From Propionibacteriales bacterium (lineage in GTDB: Bacteria > Actinomycetota > Actinomycetes > Propionibacteriales > Propionibacteriaceae), in contig JAJTBJ010000005.1 in the NCBI GenBank assembly GCA_021286985.1, positions 1 through 38,835 of the forward strand: 38,835 bases of DNA, given 5' to 3'. Both the position numbers and the translations under genes were made by a program. Positions 18,753 through 27,452 of this stretch are shown in pieces. Every line of letters begins with the position of its first letter. Positions within the stretch are counted from its first letter, which is position 1. The notes under the pieces are model-generated. The model saw only the letters and a list, made by a program, of their open reading frames with translations. It ran no database searches and was not told the DNA's origin.

Positions 18753-19598
18753 ATGAGTCAGACCGCTTTGGCCGAGCAGTACGGGCTGCACCGGGTCGGT
18801 GCCCGACCCGGACTGTTCTCCTACCTCAAACAGACGTGGGAGCGCCGCGACTTCATTCTTTCGATGGCCTCCTTCAAGATGGCCGCGCAAAATCAGGAGA
18901 CCCGGCTGGGCGCCGCCTGGCTGGTGCTGAAGCCGATGCTGAACGCCCTGATCTACGGCACCATCTTCGGCGTGATCCAGCAGGGCAATCGCCCGTCTGA
19001 CTACGCCGCTTTGGTCGTCATCGGAGTCTTCCTCTTCGAGTTCTTCTCCAGTTCGTTCACCCAGGGCGCCAAGGCCATCACCGGCAACCGGGCGCTGGTC
19101 CAGTCGCTGGCCTTCCCGCGGATCGCGCTGCCGCTGGCGGTGGTGGTCGAGCAGGTCTTCTCGCTGCTGCTGTCGACCGTGGTGATGCTGTTGATCGTGC
19201 TGGCCATGGGTCACTGGCCGACCTGGAACTGGCTGCTGATGATCCCGCTGCTGGCGCTGTACACGATGTTCAACACCGGGGTGGCGCTGTTCACTGCGCG
19301 GCTGACCGTTCACTTCCGCGACCTGACCCAGATCCTGCCATTCGTGTCCCGGCTGTTGTTCTACACCTCCGGCGCTCTCTTCGACGTCACCAAGATCTTC
19401 GCCCAGCACCCCTGGGTGATCGCGGTGTACGACTGGCACCCCATCTATCAGACCCTGCTGATCGCGCGTGCTTCGCTGACCGGGCAAGCCACCTACGATC
19501 CGATGTACTGGCTGTACTTGGGGATCTGGGCGGTGGTTGCCCTGGTCGTCGGCTTCACCTTCTTCTGGGTTGCGGAGGAGCGCTATGGCCGAGACTGA
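18753..19598 (+). CDS. tagG: ABC-2 type polysaccharide/teichoic acid exporter permease (TagG-like)
   Basis: A 281-residue membrane protein with about six helices, of the TagG/Wzm family that exports undecaprenyl-linked wall polymers. Characteristic features are the N-terminal amphipathic stretch LKQTWERRDFILSMASFKMA, then ETRLGAAWLVLKPMLNALIYG, and the VHFRDLTQILPFVSRLLFYTSG block. Its gene overlaps the ATPase gene by 14 bases, so the two are translated together. Length and pairing fit an exporter of the teichoic acid class; the exported polymer is inferred from the neighbouring polymerases and cytidylyltransferases. Confidence 0.9.
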   Translation: MSQTALAEQYGLHRVGARPGLFSYLKQTWERRDFILSMASFKMAAQNQETRLGAAWLVLKPMLNALIYGTIFGVIQQGNRPSDYAALVVIGVFLFEFFSSSFTQGAKAITGNRALVQSLAFPRIALPLAVVVEQVFSLLLSTVVMLLIVLAMGHWPTWNWLLMIPLLALYTMFNTGVALFTARLTVHFRDLTQILPFVSRLLFYTSGALFDVTKIFAQHPWVIAVYDWHPIYQTLLIARASLTGQATYDPMYWLYLGIWAVVALVVGFTFFWVAEERYGRD

Positions 19599-20337
19599 CC
19601 GCAAGCCGGTCGTTGTCGTCGACGAGGTTCACGTCGAGTACCGCGTCTATGCCAGTGGCAAGGCCGTCAACCCGAACGCGCGCGGCTTGCGCCGAGCTCG
19701 GCGCGGGATGCGTTCGGTGCACGCACTGAAGGGTGTCTCGTTCGTCGCCTACGAGAACGAATCGATCGGGGTGATCGGCTCCAACGGGTCCGGCAAGTCG
19801 ACTCTGATGCGCACCTTGGTCGGGCTCACCCCGCCGAGTCAGGGCGCGGTCTACGCCTCGTCGCGACCCAATCTGCTGGGCGTGGGTGCGGCGTTGTTGC
19901 CCGACCTCTCCGGCGACCACAACATCGTCCTGGGCGGCTTGGCGTTGGGTTTTCGAAAGAGCCAGATGGCCGCGCTTCGTGACGAGATCGTCAGTTTCGC
20001 TGAGCTGACCGACTTCATCGACTTGCCGATGCGCACGTACTCCTCGGGCATGCAGGCGCGGCTGAAGTTTGCGATCGCGGCTTCGCAGAAGCACGACATC
20101 CTGATCATCGATGAGGCACTGTCGGTGGGCGACAAGCGATTCCAGGGACGCAGCGAGGCCAAGATCCGCGAGATTCGCGACAACGCCGGCACGGTGTTCC
20201 TGGTGTCGCACTCGATGAAGTCGATCCTGGAGATCTGCAATCGGGTGATCTGGTTGAACAAGGGCGAGCTGATGATGGATGGCGATCCGCAAGAGGTCGT
20301 GGCCGCTTACCAGGAGTCCGTCGCCCGCCAGCTGTGA
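19585..20337 (+). CDS. tagH: Teichoic acid/polysaccharide exporter ATP-binding protein (TagH-like)
   Basis: ATPase partner of the permease just upstream. About 250 residues, with Walker A GSNGSGKST, the ABC signature YSSGMQARLKFAIA, Walker B ILIIDEALSVGD and the switch histidine in LVSHSMKS. The early segment VEYRVYASG with a charged insertion before HALKGVSFVAYENESIGVIG is typical of the TagH/Wzt class, as is LLPDLSGDHNIVLGGLALG. No extra C-terminal substrate-binding domain is present. ATG at 19585 has GGAGGAG upstream and lies inside the permease 3' end. Confidence 0.92.
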   Translation: MAETDRKPVVVVDEVHVEYRVYASGKAVNPNARGLRRARRGMRSVHALKGVSFVAYENESIGVIGSNGSGKSTLMRTLVGLTPPSQGAVYASSRPNLLGVGAALLPDLSGDHNIVLGGLALGFRKSQMAALRDEIVSFAELTDFIDLPMRTYSSGMQARLKFAIAASQKHDILIIDEALSVGDKRFQGRSEAKIREIRDNAGTVFLVSHSMKSILEICNRVIWLNKGELMMDGDPQEVVAAYQESVARQL

Positions 20338-20386
20338 GCTCGGTGTGAACCCGGGGCCTCGGCGCCGGGGGGCTGCACGAACTGGG

Positions 20387-20392
20387 TAGACT
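20387..20392 (+). promoter_or_regulatory. -10 box TAGACT for a leaderless start at 20400
   Basis: TAGACT, seven bases (GCCGCGC), then ATG at 20400. No Shine-Dalgarno is present before this ATG, which supports leaderless translation of the cytidylyltransferase message. Confidence 0.58.
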
Positions 20393-20399
20393 GCCGCGC

Positions 20400-21083
20400 A
20401 TGTACACCCTTGCCCTCCTCAATGGCGGATTGGGTACGCGGGTCGCCGCGGGACAACCCAAGCAGCTGATTCGGGTCAACCACATTCCCGCGATGGTCTA
20501 CCCGTTGGTTGCTGTCGATCCGCTCCCTGAGGTCACTCAAATCGTCCTGAACTACCCCGAAGGCTGGCGGGAGGAGATCGAGAAGCTGGTCCACGACTAC
20601 GCCATCTCGACCCCGATCACCTACGTGCCCGGTGGTGCGTCCCGGCACGAGTCGGTGCGATTGATGCTTCCGCACTGCAACAACGAGCACGTGATCGTCC
20701 ACGAGACCGCACGGCCGTTGGTGACCACCGAGGAGTTCTCCGCGCTGATCGCCTCCGAGCACGAGAACGTCTCCTACATGCTGGAGATCCCGTTCACTGT
20801 GGCACCGGTCGATCCGGAGTCCCAGCGCGTCACCGGCTATCTCGACCGCGACAAGCTGCGCAACGTCCAGCTGCCGCAGAAGTTCCGGTTGTCCACCCTG
20901 GACGCGGCCCACGAGTACGCCCGTGAGCATGATCTGCAGTTCACCGAGGACGCCACCTTGTGCGCCGTGGCCGGCGCTGAGGTGTACTTCATCCCCGGCA
21001 GCGATCGGAACTTCAAGGTGACCACCAAGACCGATGTGAAGTTGGCGGGCTACCTGCTGGGGGTCGAGGGCACCGATGACTAA
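20400..21083 (+). CDS. tarI: IspD/TarI-family cytidylyltransferase (probable CDP-polyol synthesis)
   Basis: A 227-residue nucleotidyltransferase that probably joins CTP to a polyol phosphate such as ribitol 5-phosphate. The nucleotide-binding loop is LNGGLGTRVAAGQPKQLI, and the family's second motif appears as HETARPLVT in place of HDGARP of IspD. The location with wall-polymer polymerases and the overlapping reductase gene argues for a TarI-type role rather than isoprenoid IspD. In Haemophilus influenzae Acs1 the same two activities, IspD-like and SDR, are fused in one CDP-ribitol enzyme. The next gene begins eight bases before this stop codon. Confidence 0.82.
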   Translation: MYTLALLNGGLGTRVAAGQPKQLIRVNHIPAMVYPLVAVDPLPEVTQIVLNYPEGWREEIEKLVHDYAISTPITYVPGGASRHESVRLMLPHCNNEHVIVHETARPLVTTEEFSALIASEHENVSYMLEIPFTVAPVDPESQRVTGYLDRDKLRNVQLPQKFRLSTLDAAHEYAREHDLQFTEDATLCAVAGAEVYFIPGSDRNFKVTTKTDVKLAGYLLGVEGTDD

Positions 21084-21783
21084 GACGATGTTGGTGACCG
21101 GCGCCTCCAAGGGCATCGGCCAAGCCACCGTCGAGCGTTTCTGGTCCGCCGCCAACGACTTCGACACTTTCGTGCTGCTGGCACGTCCATCGACGGAGTT
21201 CGAGGAGTTGCGGGCGCATCTGGCCGAGGAAAACCCGCACGGTAAGCGCTTCTTCTTCCACGAGATCGACCTGAACGATCTTGACGCGATTCGGGAGTTG
21301 TTGCCGACGCTGGTGACCGAGGCCGGTTCGATCGACTACCTGATCAACAACGCCGGCTTCACCGCACCAGCGCCGATCCATGAGGTGCGGTTCGACGACT
21401 TCGAGCGCACCATGAACGTCAATCTGTTCGCGCCCTTCGTCCTCACCCAGGGTCTGCTCCACGCCGGCAACCGGTTCGAGTTCATTTTGAACATCGCCTC
21501 CACTGCCGGCATCAACGGACGTTCGGGCTGGCTCACCTACTCGGCCTCCAAGGCGGCGATGATCGCCATGAGTCAGGTGATGAAGGAGGAGCTCGCGATC
21601 TACGGCACCCGCGTGGTGACGATCTCGCCCGGGCGTTGCGCCACCGCGCTGCGCCGGACGCTCGCTCCTGATGAGGATCCCAGCACGATCATGCAGCCGG
21701 AAGATGTGGCCGGCGTGATCGAACTGCTGGCCAGTGACCATGGGCGGTTCGTCGACAGCCAGAACCTGGTTGTGCGCCTGTGA
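21076..21783 (+). CDS. Short-chain dehydrogenase/reductase, probable TarJ-role partner
   Basis: A 235-residue NAD(P)-dependent short-chain dehydrogenase. It shows the cofactor motif TGASKGIG at 8-15, NNAG, a catalytic serine in NIASTAG and the catalytic pair YSASK. Coupling by an 8-base overlap to the TarI-like cytidylyltransferase suggests that it reduces the sugar phosphate (for example ribulose 5-phosphate to ribitol 5-phosphate) that the cytidylyltransferase activates. Canonical TarJ is a medium-chain dehydrogenase, so this would be the Acs1-type arrangement. The substrate is inferred from context only. Confidence 0.85.
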   Translation: MTKTMLVTGASKGIGQATVERFWSAANDFDTFVLLARPSTEFEELRAHLAEENPHGKRFFFHEIDLNDLDAIRELLPTLVTEAGSIDYLINNAGFTAPAPIHEVRFDDFERTMNVNLFAPFVLTQGLLHAGNRFEFILNIASTAGINGRSGWLTYSASKAAMIAMSQVMKEELAIYGTRVVTISPGRCATALRRTLAPDEDPSTIMQPEDVAGVIELLASDHGRFVDSQNLVVRL

Positions 21784-23441
21784 ACAACATCAGCATCGCG
21801 GCCCTGAAGAATGTGATCCGTGATGTCGTTCTGGCGACGGCCGCGACTCTGATCTTCGCCCTGGAGCTCACCGGACAGCTGGGCTTCTGGCCGCTGGTGG
21901 TCGGCCTGCTGGTGGTGCCGGTGTCCTGGCGCTTCGGTCGGTTCCAGTCGTTGCCGACCAATGCGGTGCTGGGAGCGGCGTTCGCAGTGGGCGCGCCTCG
22001 CGGCGATCAGGTCTGGTTCACCGCCGTGACCGCGGCGTTGGTCATCGGCGCCAGCCTGCTGGAGTCGGCGATGCGGTCGGAGATTCGGCTGCGCAGCGGC
22101 ACGGCGATCCAGGCGGTCCACCTGCCGGGCTTCCACTCGGTCAGTTACCTCGATCAGACCTTCACCTTCGACGTGACCACCGGCGGCTTGCTGCTGCTGG
22201 GCTTGGCGGCGCTGTTCGGCTTCCCGATGTTGCCGGTGATGCTGGCCGTGATCCTCGGCTTCTTCGGGGCCTTGGGAATCATCGGCTGGGGTTTCTGGCG
22301 GTGGCCGCCATCGCGGATCGAGGCCAGCTACCGCAAGGCGGTCGCTGCCTACCAGCCGAAGTTCATCGTGCACTTCAGCGCACCGGTGGATTCGGAATAC
22401 CAGCTGCTGATGTGGCTGCCGTACTTCCAGCGGGTGGGAATGAAGCACCTGGTGGTCATCCGTGAGCGCCAGATGTACGACATCTTCGCCAAGGCCACCA
22501 CCGCACCGGTGGTGCTGTGCCCCACCCTGCCAGCGGTGGATGCGGTCATGGAGTGCGACGCCAGCGCGGTGTTCTATGTCAACAACTCGATGAAGAACAG
22601 CCAGGCGGTGCGCTTCGGCGACAAGATTCACGTCCAGTTGCTGCATGGCGAATCGGACAAGCCGCCGAGCTACAACCCGGTGACGGCGATGTTCGACGAG
22701 ATCTACGTGGCCGGTCAGGGCGGCATCGACCGCTACGCCCAGCACGGCGTCGACATTCCGGCCGAGAAGTTCCGCATCGTTGGACGTCCGCAGGTGGAGA
22801 AGGTGCGTCCGGCCACCTCTTCGATCATCGAGGCGGCCGCCCCGCAGATCCTCTACGCCCCCACTTGGCAGGGCTTCTACGACGACACGTCGTTGACCTC
22901 GTTGCCGTATGCGACTCAGGTGGTGGAGGGACTGCTCGAGTTGGGCGTCCGGGTGATCTTCCGTCCGCATCCGTACTCGTTCAAGCACGCGCCCTCGCTG
23001 CGTCAGATCAATGAGGTCAACGCGATCCTGGCCAAGGCCAACAACGCCGGCGGGGACCACCTGTTCGGCGACAAGGCCACGGCGATGACCTTGTTCGACA
23101 CCTTCAACGCGGTGGACGGCCTGGTCACCGACGTGTCCAGCGTGGCGGCCGACTTCTTGTTCTCGGGCAAGCCGTTCGCGGTGGTCGATGTCGGTGATCC
23201 GGCCGTCGATCCGCTCGAGGAGTACCCGATGATGCGGGCCGGCTACCTGCTGCGCCCGCAGTTGGAACACCCGCGTGAACAGCTGAAGGTGATGATCCAG
23301 CAGGATCCAATGCTGGGAATACGCCAAGAGTTGCGCACGTACTACTTGGGCGACATCCCGGCCGACACGTACGCTGAAGTGTTCCTTGAGCAGGTTCGAA
23401 CGACGGTCGCCGACGGTGAGAGCAGGAGGCAGGGGTTGTGA
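21780..23441 (+). CDS. Second CDP-glycerol glycerophosphotransferase-family polymerase, membrane-anchored
   Basis: A 553-residue paralogue of the protein at 15091. Two or three N-terminal helical hairpins (about 10-65, 75-95, 135-175) precede the catalytic domain with LLHGESDKPPSYNP (His289), YVAGQGGIDRY, the RPHP motif (His397) and DVSSVAADFLFSGKP. The GTG start overlaps the reductase stop by four bases, so the cytidylyltransferase, reductase and polymerase form one tight unit: make the polyol phosphate, activate it with CTP, polymerise it. The downstream lipoprotein gene overlaps its stop in the same way. Confidence 0.88.
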   Translation: MNNISIAALKNVIRDVVLATAATLIFALELTGQLGFWPLVVGLLVVPVSWRFGRFQSLPTNAVLGAAFAVGAPRGDQVWFTAVTAALVIGASLLESAMRSEIRLRSGTAIQAVHLPGFHSVSYLDQTFTFDVTTGGLLLLGLAALFGFPMLPVMLAVILGFFGALGIIGWGFWRWPPSRIEASYRKAVAAYQPKFIVHFSAPVDSEYQLLMWLPYFQRVGMKHLVVIRERQMYDIFAKATTAPVVLCPTLPAVDAVMECDASAVFYVNNSMKNSQAVRFGDKIHVQLLHGESDKPPSYNPVTAMFDEIYVAGQGGIDRYAQHGVDIPAEKFRIVGRPQVEKVRPATSSIIEAAAPQILYAPTWQGFYDDTSLTSLPYATQVVEGLLELGVRVIFRPHPYSFKHAPSLRQINEVNAILAKANNAGGDHLFGDKATAMTLFDTFNAVDGLVTDVSSVAADFLFSGKPFAVVDVGDPAVDPLEEYPMMRAGYLLRPQLEHPREQLKVMIQQDPMLGIRQELRTYYLGDIPADTYAEVFLEQVRTTVADGESRRQGL

Positions 23442-24079
23442 ACTGGGTGCCGAAGCTGGCCGCTGTGGGATTGACCGTGCTGCTCACGGTCACCGGATGC
23501 GGGGCGGCACCGGCGCCCACCTCTTCTTCTGTCCCGTCGACACCGAACCCGACCCCGACCGTCCCGCTGGGCCCGGCGTTGACCGCCGCCCAGTTCGACA
23601 AGCTGGTGAGCTCCGGCACTCTGGGTGACCGCAAGGTGAAGCTGGTGGCGGTTGAGGCCAGTTCCAACGAGGATCCCGATCGGGAGGGTTCAGAGAACCA
23701 GGAGGCCAACCAGGCGGTCTCGTGCGTGGCGATGAACAAGCTCGCCGACTCCCGGGTCAGGGCGCAGGCTGCGGACGAAGCCGGCGGGGTGATCGTTCAG
23801 CTCTACAACGATGCGCCCACGGTCGTCGAGTTGGTGGGTCTCAATCAGAAGTGCACGGCCGAGGAGGCCAAGCTCGACGCCGGTACTGCAGTGACCACGT
23901 TGGGTGCCGGCCAGGAAGGGTCGGCGATGTGGTGGCTGACCAAGGATCCGGGCGGGTTGTACCAAGTCACGATCGGCTACGGCAACGTGCTGGCGTACTC
24001 CCTTGTCGACGGTCCGGACGTGCCGACGTCGTTGGTGGTGGCGGTCCGCGGTCAGATCGACGAGTTGGCGAAGAAGTAG
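23438..24079 (+). CDS. Lipoprotein of unknown function
   Basis: A 213-residue predicted lipoprotein with signal GLTVLLTVTGC (lipidated Cys at about 21) and a Ser/Thr/Pro spacer to about residue 48. The folded part has two cysteines (VSCVAMNK and QKCTAEE) that could form a disulphide. No enzyme motif is visible and no family was recognised. GTG at 23438 overlaps the polymerase stop by four bases, so it belongs to the polymer-synthesis operon and probably works outside the membrane with the polymer or exporter. Confidence 0.78.
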   Translation: MNWVPKLAAVGLTVLLTVTGCGAAPAPTSSSVPSTPNPTPTVPLGPALTAAQFDKLVSSGTLGDRKVKLVAVEASSNEDPDREGSENQEANQAVSCVAMNKLADSRVRAQAADEAGGVIVQLYNDAPTVVELVGLNQKCTAEEAKLDAGTAVTTLGAGQEGSAMWWLTKDPGGLYQVTIGYGNVLAYSLVDGPDVPTSLVVAVRGQIDELAKK

Positions 24080-24083
24080 GGGT

Positions 24084-24108
24084 GAGAACGAGGCTGAACA
24101 CCGTTCTC
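24084..24108 (+). terminator. Weak hairpin ending the polymerase-lipoprotein operon
   Basis: GAGAACG at 24084-24090 pairs with CGTTCTC at 24102-24108 over an 11-base loop and is followed by GTTGTTT. It begins five bases after the lipoprotein stop. It overlaps the promoter of the next gene. Confidence 0.4.
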
Positions 24109-24123
24109 GTTGTTTGGTAGGCT
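24095..24123 (+). promoter_or_regulatory. Promoter of the first phospholipase-D-like gene
   Basis: TGAACA at 24095-24100, 17 bases, then TAGGCT at 24118-24123 form a reasonable vegetative promoter. The 5' leader holds two small hairpins, GCTTCG/CGAAGC at 24121-24136 and CCCCTGG-atca-CCAGGGG at 24145-24162, the second directly before the ribosome-binding site GGGAGGGGG. Confidence 0.5.
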
Positions 24124-24175
24124 TCGGCCCCGAAGCGGTTGAGGCCCCTGGATCACCAGGGGGAGGGGGTGAGCG

Positions 24176-25756
24176 ATGAAGGTCGCGCTCAGAGTGTGTG
24201 CGGTCGTGCTTGCGATCAGCCTGCTGCCCACCGGTGCGGAGTTCGCGGTCGCTGATGACCAGCTCCCTGTGCCCAGCCCCGCGCCCAGTTCGGTTCTCCC
24301 GGATGCGTCCGACCCGACCCAGCTGACCGATCCGACTGCCACGAGCGACCCGACTGCCACGAGCGAGCCGACCACACAGGACGAGCCGACCCCCACCGAG
24401 TCGGCGACGCCGTCGACGAGTCCTTCACTCACTGCTGCTCCGCTGCAGCCGGCAGGGATGCCGGCCGATGTGGGCACCTACCGGCCCGGCTGCGACACCT
24501 TGCCGGCGCAGGGGATGGGCGACCCGGTGATGGTCGGCGCCGAGCCGGATCTGGTCGGTTGGACGCCGGTCGAGGGCGCGCTGTTCTCCAACCCGAACAA
24601 CATTCCGGGCCAGTGGGTGGTGGTGAACCAGATGATTCGCGGCCTTCAGGCCGCGCGGGCCGGTTCGACCATTCACGTCGCGATGTACTCAACGACCCGG
24701 TTGGAAGCGTCCACCGCGGCAGTGCGGGCCTTCTGTCGCGGGGTCAACATCCGGTGGGTGACCGACGATCACGGAATGACCTATAAGGCCAGCCAGACGC
24801 TGCGCGACGTGCTCAGCCTGGGATACGGCAGTTCGTTCAAGGCCTGCTACCTCAGTTGCAGCTCGAACTACACCTGGAAGACGGCTCGGCTGCGGGTGGT
24901 CACCACCATCAACCCGCTGTACCGCCCCTACATGCACGCCAAGTACTTCACCTTCGACGATCTGGCCGGCGTGCCGTACGTGAGCATGTTGTCGTCGGGG
25001 AACTTCACCACCACCCAGATGAGCGCCGGCTGGAACAACATCTACACCGCCGTCAACGATCAGGCGACCTTCGAGTTCTTGAACAACCGGTTCGACGAGA
25101 TGGTCAAAGACACTTCCGGCAACGACTACGGACGCAGGGCGTCGTCCGCGCCGCCGGCGAAGACGACCTACTTCTTCCCGTGGGGGGTGAAGAACCCCCG
25201 CAGTTCGAAGCAGACGGTGACCTCGAAGACCGACCCGTACGCACCCTTCCTGGACAAGATCAAGTGCACCGGTGCTGCGGCCGGGTACGGCACGTCCAAG
25301 CGGCGCACCCAGGTATTGGTGTCGATGTACCAGTGGACGTCGTCGCGGCTGTACCTGGCCCGGAGGCTGAAGTCGCTGAAGAACAAGGGGTGCGACGTTC
25401 GGGTGTTGATGTCGGCCGGCGAATGGGACCTGGAGGTCATGCCGATCCTGCGGTCGCGCACCGGCGGCGCGCCGATCTCGATCCGCAACGGTGATCGGCA
25501 CCACACCTTCATTCACTCCAAATACATCATCGTGAACGGACGAATGGGCTCCAATCGGCGCTACAAGGCGGTCTGGACCGGCTCGGGCAACTGGACCAAG
25601 TCGAGCCTGCGCTTCAGTAACGAGTCGTCGATCCTGGTCACCGGTGATCAGGTCTACTCCGAATTCAAGGCCAACTGGAACGAGCTGTGGAGTAGCAAGA
25701 ACTCCTCGGCGATCACCAAGCTGAAGCGGAAGAAGACGGTCAAGTTCGATCCGTAG
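24176..25756 (+). CDS. Exported phospholipase-D-like phosphodiesterase (first paralogue)
   Basis: A 526-residue secreted protein of the phospholipase D superfamily, which cleaves phosphodiester bonds through two HxK motifs. A signal peptide (to about residue 27) is followed by a 65-residue Pro/Thr/Ser/Glu/Asp linker with a short repeat (DPTATS twice). The first active-site motif is HAKYFTFD (His254, Lys256, Asp261), the second HSKYIIVNG (His447, Lys449), where the usual Asp is Asn, then WTGSGNWTKSS. Both motifs are intact, so activity is expected. The substrate could be wall teichoic acid, DNA or lipid. It is followed by a close paralogue. Confidence 0.87.
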   Translation: MKVALRVCAVVLAISLLPTGAEFAVADDQLPVPSPAPSSVLPDASDPTQLTDPTATSDPTATSEPTTQDEPTPTESATPSTSPSLTAAPLQPAGMPADVGTYRPGCDTLPAQGMGDPVMVGAEPDLVGWTPVEGALFSNPNNIPGQWVVVNQMIRGLQAARAGSTIHVAMYSTTRLEASTAAVRAFCRGVNIRWVTDDHGMTYKASQTLRDVLSLGYGSSFKACYLSCSSNYTWKTARLRVVTTINPLYRPYMHAKYFTFDDLAGVPYVSMLSSGNFTTTQMSAGWNNIYTAVNDQATFEFLNNRFDEMVKDTSGNDYGRRASSAPPAKTTYFFPWGVKNPRSSKQTVTSKTDPYAPFLDKIKCTGAAAGYGTSKRRTQVLVSMYQWTSSRLYLARRLKSLKNKGCDVRVLMSAGEWDLEVMPILRSRTGGAPISIRNGDRHHTFIHSKYIIVNGRMGSNRRYKAVWTGSGNWTKSSLRFSNESSILVTGDQVYSEFKANWNELWSSKNSSAITKLKRKKTVKFDP

Positions 25757-25802
25757 TCCGGGCCCGTTTTGCCTACCCAGGTGCCAGACCAGGGGTGGCT
25801 GG

Positions 25803-25808
25803 TACAGT
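25803..25808 (+). promoter_or_regulatory. Possible -10 box TACAGT before the second PLD-like gene
   Basis: TACAGT lies 58 bases before the GTG start, followed by a small GCCGCG/CGCGGC hairpin and then the ribosome-binding site GGGAGGCGGA. No convincing -35 box. Confidence 0.3.
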
Positions 25809-25865
25809 CTTAGCCGCGATGCCACGCGGCATGAGCGGTCGATCCTGGAAGAGGCGGGAGGCGGA

Positions 25866-27449
25866 GTGAGACTGGCAACCACGGTGGTGAGCGTCGCGCT
25901 CTCATGTGCCCTGCTCATCACGGGCGCCGAGACTGCCTTCGCTGAGACCCCCTCGCCGGCCCCGGAGCCGACGGTCACCTCGACCGAGCAGGCCAACCCG
26001 AGTCCTACTCCTGAGCCCAGCGCCACCCAGCCAGAGGCCACGCCGACCGCTGATGGTCAGGTGCAGCCCGCGGACGTGCCGTCGATGGCGGTGCCCACCT
26101 ACCGCAACGCCTATTGCGCAGATCTGTCGCAGCTGATGACGCCGGCCATCCAGAAGGCCAACGGGCTGCCGGCGGACTACCTCGGCTCGCCGGTCGCTCT
26201 GGGCCAGGCGCCGGACCTGGTCGGGTACGTCCCGAAAGAGGGCGCGCTGTTCAACAATCCGTTCACCAGTTCGAGCACGGTGGTGATTCGCCAGCTCCTG
26301 AACGGCTTCCGGGCCGCGGCGGCCGGCACGAACGTGAAGATCGCGATGTACTCGATGTCCCGCTGGGACGCGGCCAAGGCGGTCATCCGGGCGCACTGCC
26401 GTGGGGTGAACATCCAGTACCTCACCGATGACCACGCCAACGGCACCAGCGCGATCCAGGCCACCAAGACCGTGCTGACCGCCGACGCCACCGGCTCGAC
26501 GTACAAAGCGTGCTACCTGAGCTGCAGTTCTGACTACACCTGGCGCGGTGCGCGGGTGCGAGTGGTGACCACCGAAAACCCGCTGTATCGGCCGTACATG
26601 CACGCCAAATACATCACCTTCGACTCCTTGGCCGGAGTGCCGTTCGTGTCGATGGTCTCCTCGGGGAACTTCACTTCGACGCAGGTCAGCCGCGGGTGGA
26701 ACAACATCTACACCGCGGTCAAGGATCAGACGACCTACGACTTCCTCAACGGGCGCCTGGACGAGATGTGGGCCGATACCAGCGGCAACGACTACGCGGT
26801 GAAGACCTCGACCGGTTCGCCGGTGAAGACCACCTACTTCTTCCCGTGGGCGGTGGCCAACTCGGCCAGTTCGCTGCAGACCGTCGACCCGGCCACTGAC
26901 CCCTACACCTCCTTCCTGGAGAATGTGAAGTGCACGGGCGCTGCCAAGGGTTACGGCAACTCCCAGCGCAAGACCCAGGTGCTGGTGTCGATGTATCAGT
27001 GGACGTCGTCGCGGCTGTATCTGTCCCGGCGACTGAAGCGGCTGAAGAACGCCGGCTGCGAGGTCAAGGTGATCATGTCGGCCAGTGAGTGGGATCTGGA
27101 GGTCATGCCGATCCTGCGCAAGTACGAAGCCAAGAAGGCCAAGACCACCTACAAGTACGGCAACATCTCGATCCGCAACGGTGACCGCGGCAGCAAGTTC
27201 GTCCACTCGAAGTTCATCATCGTGAACGGCAAGTGGGGCAGTGACACCAAGGCCCACTACGTGTTCACCGGATCCGGAAACTGGACCAAGTCGAGCATTC
27301 GGTTCAACAACGAGGTGAACCTGTTGATCAAGGGTGGACCGGCCTACGGCCAGTTCAAGGCCAACTGGAACAAGATCTGGGGCAGCAGCAGGTACTCCCG
27401 ACCGATCACCAAACTGGAAGCGAAGAAGAAGTCGCGGGGTGACGCCTGA
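25866..27449 (+). CDS. Exported phospholipase-D-like phosphodiesterase (second paralogue)
   Basis: A 527-residue sister of the preceding protein with the same layout: signal peptide (to about residue 27), Pro/Thr/Glu-rich linker to about 70, then two HxK motifs, HAKYITFD (His246) and HSKFIIVNG (His447, again Asn in place of Asp). Shared blocks include YRPYMHAKY, VLVSMYQWTSSRLYL and EWDLEVMPILR, so the pair arose by tandem duplication. It has its own leader but is followed after only three bases by the cytidylyltransferase fusion, tying these exported enzymes to polymer biosynthesis. Confidence 0.87.
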   Translation: MRLATTVVSVALSCALLITGAETAFAETPSPAPEPTVTSTEQANPSPTPEPSATQPEATPTADGQVQPADVPSMAVPTYRNAYCADLSQLMTPAIQKANGLPADYLGSPVALGQAPDLVGYVPKEGALFNNPFTSSSTVVIRQLLNGFRAAAAGTNVKIAMYSMSRWDAAKAVIRAHCRGVNIQYLTDDHANGTSAIQATKTVLTADATGSTYKACYLSCSSDYTWRGARVRVVTTENPLYRPYMHAKYITFDSLAGVPFVSMVSSGNFTSTQVSRGWNNIYTAVKDQTTYDFLNGRLDEMWADTSGNDYAVKTSTGSPVKTTYFFPWAVANSASSLQTVDPATDPYTSFLENVKCTGAAKGYGNSQRKTQVLVSMYQWTSSRLYLSRRLKRLKNAGCEVKVIMSASEWDLEVMPILRKYEAKKAKTTYKYGNISIRNGDRGSKFVHSKFIIVNGKWGSDTKAHYVFTGSGNWTKSSIRFNNEVNLLIKGGPAYGQFKANWNKIWGSSRYSRPITKLEAKKKSRGDA

Positions 27450-27452
27450 CCC

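Noticed and set aside
16884-19604. 906-codon open frame antisense to pgi and the ABC genes
   Set aside because: Its translation is His/Gln/Gly/Arg-rich without family features and it lies opposite clearly real genes; long antisense frames arise from high GC at third codon positions.
20400-21083. Housekeeping IspD of isoprenoid synthesis
   Set aside because: The HDGARP motif is changed to HETARP and the gene overlaps a reductase inside a wall-polymer cluster, which fits TarI better; not fully excluded.
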